Below, in pieces: positions 12,072-15,328 of a stretch of DNA of 15,328 nt. A program made the position numbers and the translations under genes. The notes under the pieces were generated by a model, which saw only the letters and a list, made by a program, of their open reading frames with translations, made no database searches and was not told the DNA's origin. This DNA comes from Spirochaetaceae bacterium (lineage in GTDB: Bacteria > Spirochaetota > Spirochaetia > Treponematales > Breznakiellaceae), in contig JAISDF010000202.1 in NCBI GenBank assembly GCA_031265025.1, positions 1 to 15,328 on the forward strand, given 5' to 3'. The stretch's first letter is position 1; every line of letters starts with the position of its first letter.

Positions 12072-13217
12072 TCACGCTCCCAAATCTTCGGCCCTTCGGC
12101 GCTCTTCATTAATTTTGGAGACAGAGGCAAGAACCGCGGCAAGGGCCTCCCAAAAGCGCAGCGGCGCTATGTCTCCTATCTCGGTTTCGGCATAGAGTGA
12201 ACGGGCAAGAGGTTTGTTCTCCACTATGGGCACGCCGCTGTCCAGGGCTATGCGCTTTATCCTTTGGGCAAGTTCGTCGGCGCCCTTGGCGCTTACCCTG
12301 GGGGCGGGCATGGCGTCCTTCCTGTATTCCAGGGCAACGGCAAAATGGGTCGGGTTGGTGATAACCACATCGGCCCTGGGCACATTGACAGCCATATTGG
12401 CGGAAAGCAGTTCCCGCATCCTCTGGCGCAGCTTTGACCGCACCAGGGGATCTCCCTCGTACATGCGCCGTTCTTCCTTGACTTCCTGGCGGGTCATTTT
12501 AAGGGATTCCCTGTAGCGCCAGCGCTGAAAAAGTATATCGGGCGCCGAAAGAACAAGCAGAAGCAGGGCGGCAATAATGATCATCCGTATGGCAAGGGAA
12601 GCGACAAGACTCACCGAGGTCCACAGGCCCGCGGTCTGGAGATTGGCAAGATCCTTTATCCTTGACCGTATGATGAAAAAAGCCGTCATTCCTATAAGGG
12701 CCATTTTTACCAGGGACTTGCCGAAATTGTACAGCCCTTCCATGGAAAACAGGGTACGCCTGAAATAGTCGCCGAAACGGGGAATTATTTTTGAAAAATT
12801 AGGCGTCAGCGGTTTGACGGTAAAAAGCGGGCCTGTCTGCACCAGATTGGCAAAGACAGCCGCCGCCATGGCCGTGAGGGCTATGGGAAGGGAAAGCCGT
12901 ACAAGGAACGAGAAAAAACTCGATGCGATTATCCTGTCCCTGGCCGGGTCAAGTTCAACAGCCCTGGTAAAATAAAAGCGCAGCATCTCCACGCAGGTCC
13001 TGAATATATAGGGGGCAAGGAAAAGTATCATCAGGGCGGGAAGCAGCAGCACCAGGGCGCTGACAAGCTCCTGGCTCTTCGACACATGGCCTTCTTCCCT
13101 GGCCTTGCGTATCTTGTACTCAGACGGTTCCTCGGTACGGCCCTCATCCTCCGCGGCGAACCACTGGAGATCCATTATAACCGGCACAGGCACAATGCCT
13201 TCGTCAAACAGTATCAC
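12072..13217 (-). CDS. flhB: FlhB, export-specificity switch protein
   Basis: 381 residues. The amphipathic N-terminal part (DLQWFAAEDEGRTEEPSEYK, KAREEGHVSKSQEL) is typical. Four membrane helices lie between about 50 and 230. The cytoplasmic domain contains the self-cleavage site NPTH (288-291), within ITNPTHFAVALEYR; cleavage between Asn and Pro switches export from hook to filament substrates. A GTG start at 13217 is chosen: gggggagg (plus-strand 13224-13231) lies 6 bases upstream, and GTGA overlaps the fliR stop, indicating coupling. The ATG at 13175 (residue 15) gives the commoner protein N-terminus but has no ribosome binding site. Confidence 0.96.
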   Translation of the reverse strand: MILFDEGIVPVPVIMDLQWFAAEDEGRTEEPSEYKIRKAREEGHVSKSQELVSALVLLLPALMILFLAPYIFRTCVEMLRFYFTRAVELDPARDRIIASSFFSFLVRLSLPIALTAMAAAVFANLVQTGPLFTVKPLTPNFSKIIPRFGDYFRRTLFSMEGLYNFGKSLVKMALIGMTAFFIIRSRIKDLANLQTAGLWTSVSLVASLAIRMIIIAALLLLVLSAPDILFQRWRYRESLKMTRQEVKEERRMYEGDPLVRSKLRQRMRELLSANMAVNVPRADVVITNPTHFAVALEYRKDAMPAPRVSAKGADELAQRIKRIALDSGVPIVENKPLARSLYAETEIGDIAPLRFWEALAAVLASVSKINEERRRAEDLGA

Positions 13218-14035
13218 AGGCCGCCTCCCCCGCGTATGGGAACACCGGTCCTGATAAACAGGGTTTCAAGGCTGCCAAAGCCCGAATCAATGACCCTGCT
13301 GAAAGCCTCGACCATAAAGGGCATGGTAGCCAGAATCAGGACAAAGGCCACGGTAATGGAAATGGGAAAGCCCTCGGTAAGTATGTTGATCTGGGGCGCG
13401 GCCTTGGAAATGAGCCCCGTCGCCAGGGAAGTAAGAAAAAGGGTTCCCAGTATGGGCATGGAAATTATCATGGCGTCAAGAAAGAGCCGGGTAAGGCCGG
13501 AAAGGAGCATGGAAAGAAAATGTTCCCGGCCCTGTACAAGGCTCAGGGCGCTCAGGGACTGTATTGAACGCCAGAAGCCGCCGAGAAAGAGGGTCCTGAG
13601 CCCCCCCGCACTGACAAAGACCAGCATGGCCACCAGGTTGAGGTACTGGCCCATGAGGGGATTCTCTATCTGCGAAAGGGGGTCAAAGGTTTCCGAAGCG
13701 CCGAAACCCATCTGGAGAGAAAAGAACTGGCCGGCCGTGGAAAAAGCCGAGAAGATGAGGGTGATAAAGAAGCCGGTAATCACCCCTATAAGGGCCTCTC
13801 CTATAAGCAGAAACACAAAAGTCATATTGAAGGCCTGAAGCTCCCAGGTCCTGACCAGCGCGCCGGGAAAGGCCGCGTAGGCGGCAAACCCGGCCAGGGC
13901 TATCTTTACCACCTGGGGATTTGCGTCCGAGGAAAGCAGGGGCGCGGTCTCCATAATGGCCAGAGCTCTGGCGGCGATAAGGAGAAAAGCCGGAGCGGCG
14001 GAAAGTATATCGTTGAGTATGGTTCCTTCAATCAT
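13214..14035 (-). CDS. fliR: FliR, export gate membrane protein
   Basis: 273 residues with about six hydrophobic helices. Family features include the N-terminal LLIAARALAIMETAPLLSS region, the FLLIGEALIGVITGFF stretch, and QMGFGASETFDPLSQIENP between helices. FliR joins FliP and FliQ in the helical export-gate core. ATG at 14035 has ggag about nine bases upstream and lies 27 bases after the fliQ stop, the largest gap in this part of the operon. Its TGA overlaps the GTG of flhB. Confidence 0.95.
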   Translation of the reverse strand: MIEGTILNDILSAAPAFLLIAARALAIMETAPLLSSDANPQVVKIALAGFAAYAAFPGALVRTWELQAFNMTFVFLLIGEALIGVITGFFITLIFSAFSTAGQFFSLQMGFGASETFDPLSQIENPLMGQYLNLVAMLVFVSAGGLRTLFLGGFWRSIQSLSALSLVQGREHFLSMLLSGLTRLFLDAMIISMPILGTLFLTSLATGLISKAAPQINILTEGFPISITVAFVLILATMPFMVEAFSRVIDSGFGSLETLFIRTGVPIRGGGGL

Positions 14036-14062
14036 GCTGCCGTTCTCCGCACCGCATAACTC

Positions 14063-14332
14063 CTAACGTACCATCGAGGGAATCATGCGGAAAAGCCGCA
14101 CCGTATAATCCCCCAGGGAACTGAACATCCATCCGCCCAGAAAGGCCAGAACCAGCAGTATGGCAATCACCTTGGGCACAAAGGTCAGGGTCTGCTCCTG
14201 TATCGAGGTCGTGGCCTGCAGTATCGCCACCACAAGACCCACGATAAGGGCGGTAAACAACAGGGGCGAGGCCATGAGCAGCACCTGTAAAATACCTCCC
14301 CGCAGGAGACTGGTTATATCCCCTATAGTCAC
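14063..14332 (-). CDS. fliQ: FliQ, export gate membrane protein
   Basis: 89 residues, the standard FliQ length, with two membrane helices (about 14-40 and 50-73) and the typical opening TIGDITSLLRGG and mid-loop QATTSIQEQTLTFVPK. Several copies of FliQ wrap the FliP/FliR core of the export gate. The start is GTG at 14332, preceded by aggggtgaaag; the gap to the fliP stop is 9 bases. No in-frame ATG would preserve the family N-terminus. Confidence 0.95.
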   Translation of the reverse strand: MTIGDITSLLRGGILQVLLMASPLLFTALIVGLVVAILQATTSIQEQTLTFVPKVIAILLVLAFLGGWMFSSLGDYTVRLFRMIPSMVR

Positions 14333-14341
14333 CTTTCACCC

Positions 14342-15148
14342 CTACTGAAAAGAACGGACCATCTGATCCGTCAGGAGACCCCAGCCGTCCACCAGTATAA
14401 AGAGGATGAGCTTGAAGGGCATGGAAATCATCACCGGCGGCAGCATGATCATGCCCATGGACATGAGGGCGCTGGCCACCACCATATCAATCACGATAAA
14501 GGGAATAAAAAGCAGTATCCCTATTTTGAAAGCCACGGTAAGTTCGTTGAGTATGAAGGCGGGGATAAGCACATAGGTCGGCACATCGGCAAGGGTATTG
14601 GGCCGGTCAAGCCCCCGCATGGCCATAAAGAGCCTGATGTTCCCCGGATTGCCCCGCATCTGGCTGTACATGAAAATTCTCAAAGGACCTTCGGCCTCGC
14701 GGTAGGCTTCTTCCACGGAAAGCTCCCCCGCCGAAAGGGGCCGTATGGAATTGTCATAGATGTTTGTAAAGGTGGGCCACATGATGAAGATCGTGAGGAA
14801 AAGCGAAATGCCCAGTATGACCTGGTTGGGAGGAACCTGCTGGAGCGAGAGTGCCCGTTTTACAAAATCAAGGACTATGGAAATGCGGAGAAAACTGGTC
14901 ATCAGTATGATGATGCTCGGCGCCAGCGAGAGAACGGTAAGGAGGAGGAGGAGTTGCACCGAAAAGGCCACTTCCCGGCCCGATTCGGGATTGCGTATGG
15001 TAAGATCGATAAAGGGAATCACCGGGCCTGAGGGAGGATCAGGCACTTCCATGGTACCCTGGGCCGCCATGTCGGGAAAGCCCGGAGTCTGCGCCCAAAG
15101 GGGGGGGAGCGCGCCCATAAGCATGAGGGCAAGTACGAAACGGCCCAT
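14342..15148 (-). CDS. fliP: FliP, export gate membrane protein
   Basis: 268 residues. A cleavable signal peptide (about 1-19, PPLWA before Q20), usual in FliP, is followed by a short periplasmic segment and four membrane helices. Family motifs are SLAPSIIILMTSFLRISIVL, LQQVPPNQVILGISLFLTIF, and MVVASALMSMGMIMLPPVMI near the end. Five FliP subunits form the core of the export gate with FliR and FliQ. ATG at 15148 directly follows the TAG of the upstream gene (TAGATG), with agggggc inside that gene's 3' end as ribosome binding site. Confidence 0.97.
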   Translation of the reverse strand: MGRFVLALMLMGALPPLWAQTPGFPDMAAQGTMEVPDPPSGPVIPFIDLTIRNPESGREVAFSVQLLLLLTVLSLAPSIIILMTSFLRISIVLDFVKRALSLQQVPPNQVILGISLFLTIFIMWPTFTNIYDNSIRPLSAGELSVEEAYREAEGPLRIFMYSQMRGNPGNIRLFMAMRGLDRPNTLADVPTYVLIPAFILNELTVAFKIGILLFIPFIVIDMVVASALMSMGMIMLPPVMISMPFKLILFILVDGWGLLTDQMVRSFQ

Positions 15149-15328
15149 CTACAGCCCCCTGAACCTTTCCCGGCGCTTTTTTATGGAGCCGGCATCGGGT
15201 ATTTCGGGGGACGGACCCTGGGCGGAAAAACGCCGCAGGAGTTTTTTAAAGTCAAGGGGCTTTCCGCTTTCCGCGGACCTCTTTGATTCCTCAAGAATCA
15301 TGGCGTCAATGGTTTCCCTGTCCTCAAG
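15149..15328 (-). CDS. fliO: C-terminal part of FliO (FliZ) (partial)
   Basis: From the right edge the minus strand is open in this frame for 59 residues to a TAG at 15149-15151. The fragment is soluble and charged (LEDRETIDAMILEESKR, LDFKKLLRRFSAQG) and ends in a basic tail (KKRRERFRGL), as expected for the cytoplasmic end of the single-pass protein FliO that helps FliP assemble. Naming relies mostly on position directly before fliP, the usual place of fliO/fliZ in spirochaetes. The membrane segment and N-terminus lie outside the window. The TAG touches the fliP ATG. Confidence 0.65.
   Translation of the reverse strand, partial: LEDRETIDAMILEESKRSAESGKPLDFKKLLRRFSAQGPSPEIPDAGSIKKRRERFRGL

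Noticed and set aside
13173..13175. ATG at 13175 as start of flhB
   Set aside because: No ribosome binding site lies upstream. GTG at 13217 has gggggagg at 6 bases and overlaps the fliR stop.
1..15328. CRISPR arrays, insertion sequences, tRNA genes, attachment sites
   Set aside because: I saw no direct-repeat arrays, transposase-like proteins, terminal repeats or cloverleaf sequences in the window.

Overview
The window looks like the chromosome of a GC-rich treponeme-type spirochaete. The assignment rests on three things: a P83/100-family antigen (a spirochaetal family), a long flagellar export and regulation operon ordered fliO-fliP-fliQ-fliR-flhB-flhA-flhF-flhG-(unknown)-fliA-fapA, and signal-peptide proteins of spirochaetal style. 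The GC content appears to be in the high fifties by eye, which would suit environmental or termite-gut treponemes better than T. pallidum. That narrower placement is inference.

Layout. Positions 1-141 hold the 3' end of an unidentified plus-strand gene. Positions 142-632 are a long non-coding stretch rich in perfect inverted repeats. It leads into a P83/100 gene (633-2213). A 132-base spacer with a good sigma-70-type promoter and two perfect hairpins then precedes a secreted, probably beta-barrel, outer-membrane protein (2346-3341).

From 3313 to the right edge everything is one dense minus-strand operon. In transcription order it holds fliO (partial), fliP, fliQ, fliR, flhB, flhA, flhF, flhG, an unknown two-helix membrane protein, the sigma-28 gene fliA, the DUF342/FapA-like gene, a small charged protein, and a membrane-anchored coiled-coil protein with a C-terminal helix-turn-helix-like segment resembling SwrB/YlxL of Bacillus. 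Gaps are 0-27 bases, several stops and starts overlap (ATGA, GTGA, TAG-ATG), and no internal promoter is evident. The last gene overlaps the convergent outer-membrane protein gene by 29 bases.

How it works together. FliO/P/Q/R with FlhB and FlhA form the flagellar type III export gate. FlhF (SRP-type GTPase) and FlhG (MinD-type ATPase with a DQAEKLR activator motif) set the number and place of flagella. FliA transcribes late flagellar genes. The three genes after fliA look like an accessory assembly module. The gene order parallels the Bacillus fla/che operon with the che genes replaced by a single unknown membrane protein. The least explained parts are the structured region 142-632, the unknown gene at 7049-7807, and the post-fliA trio.
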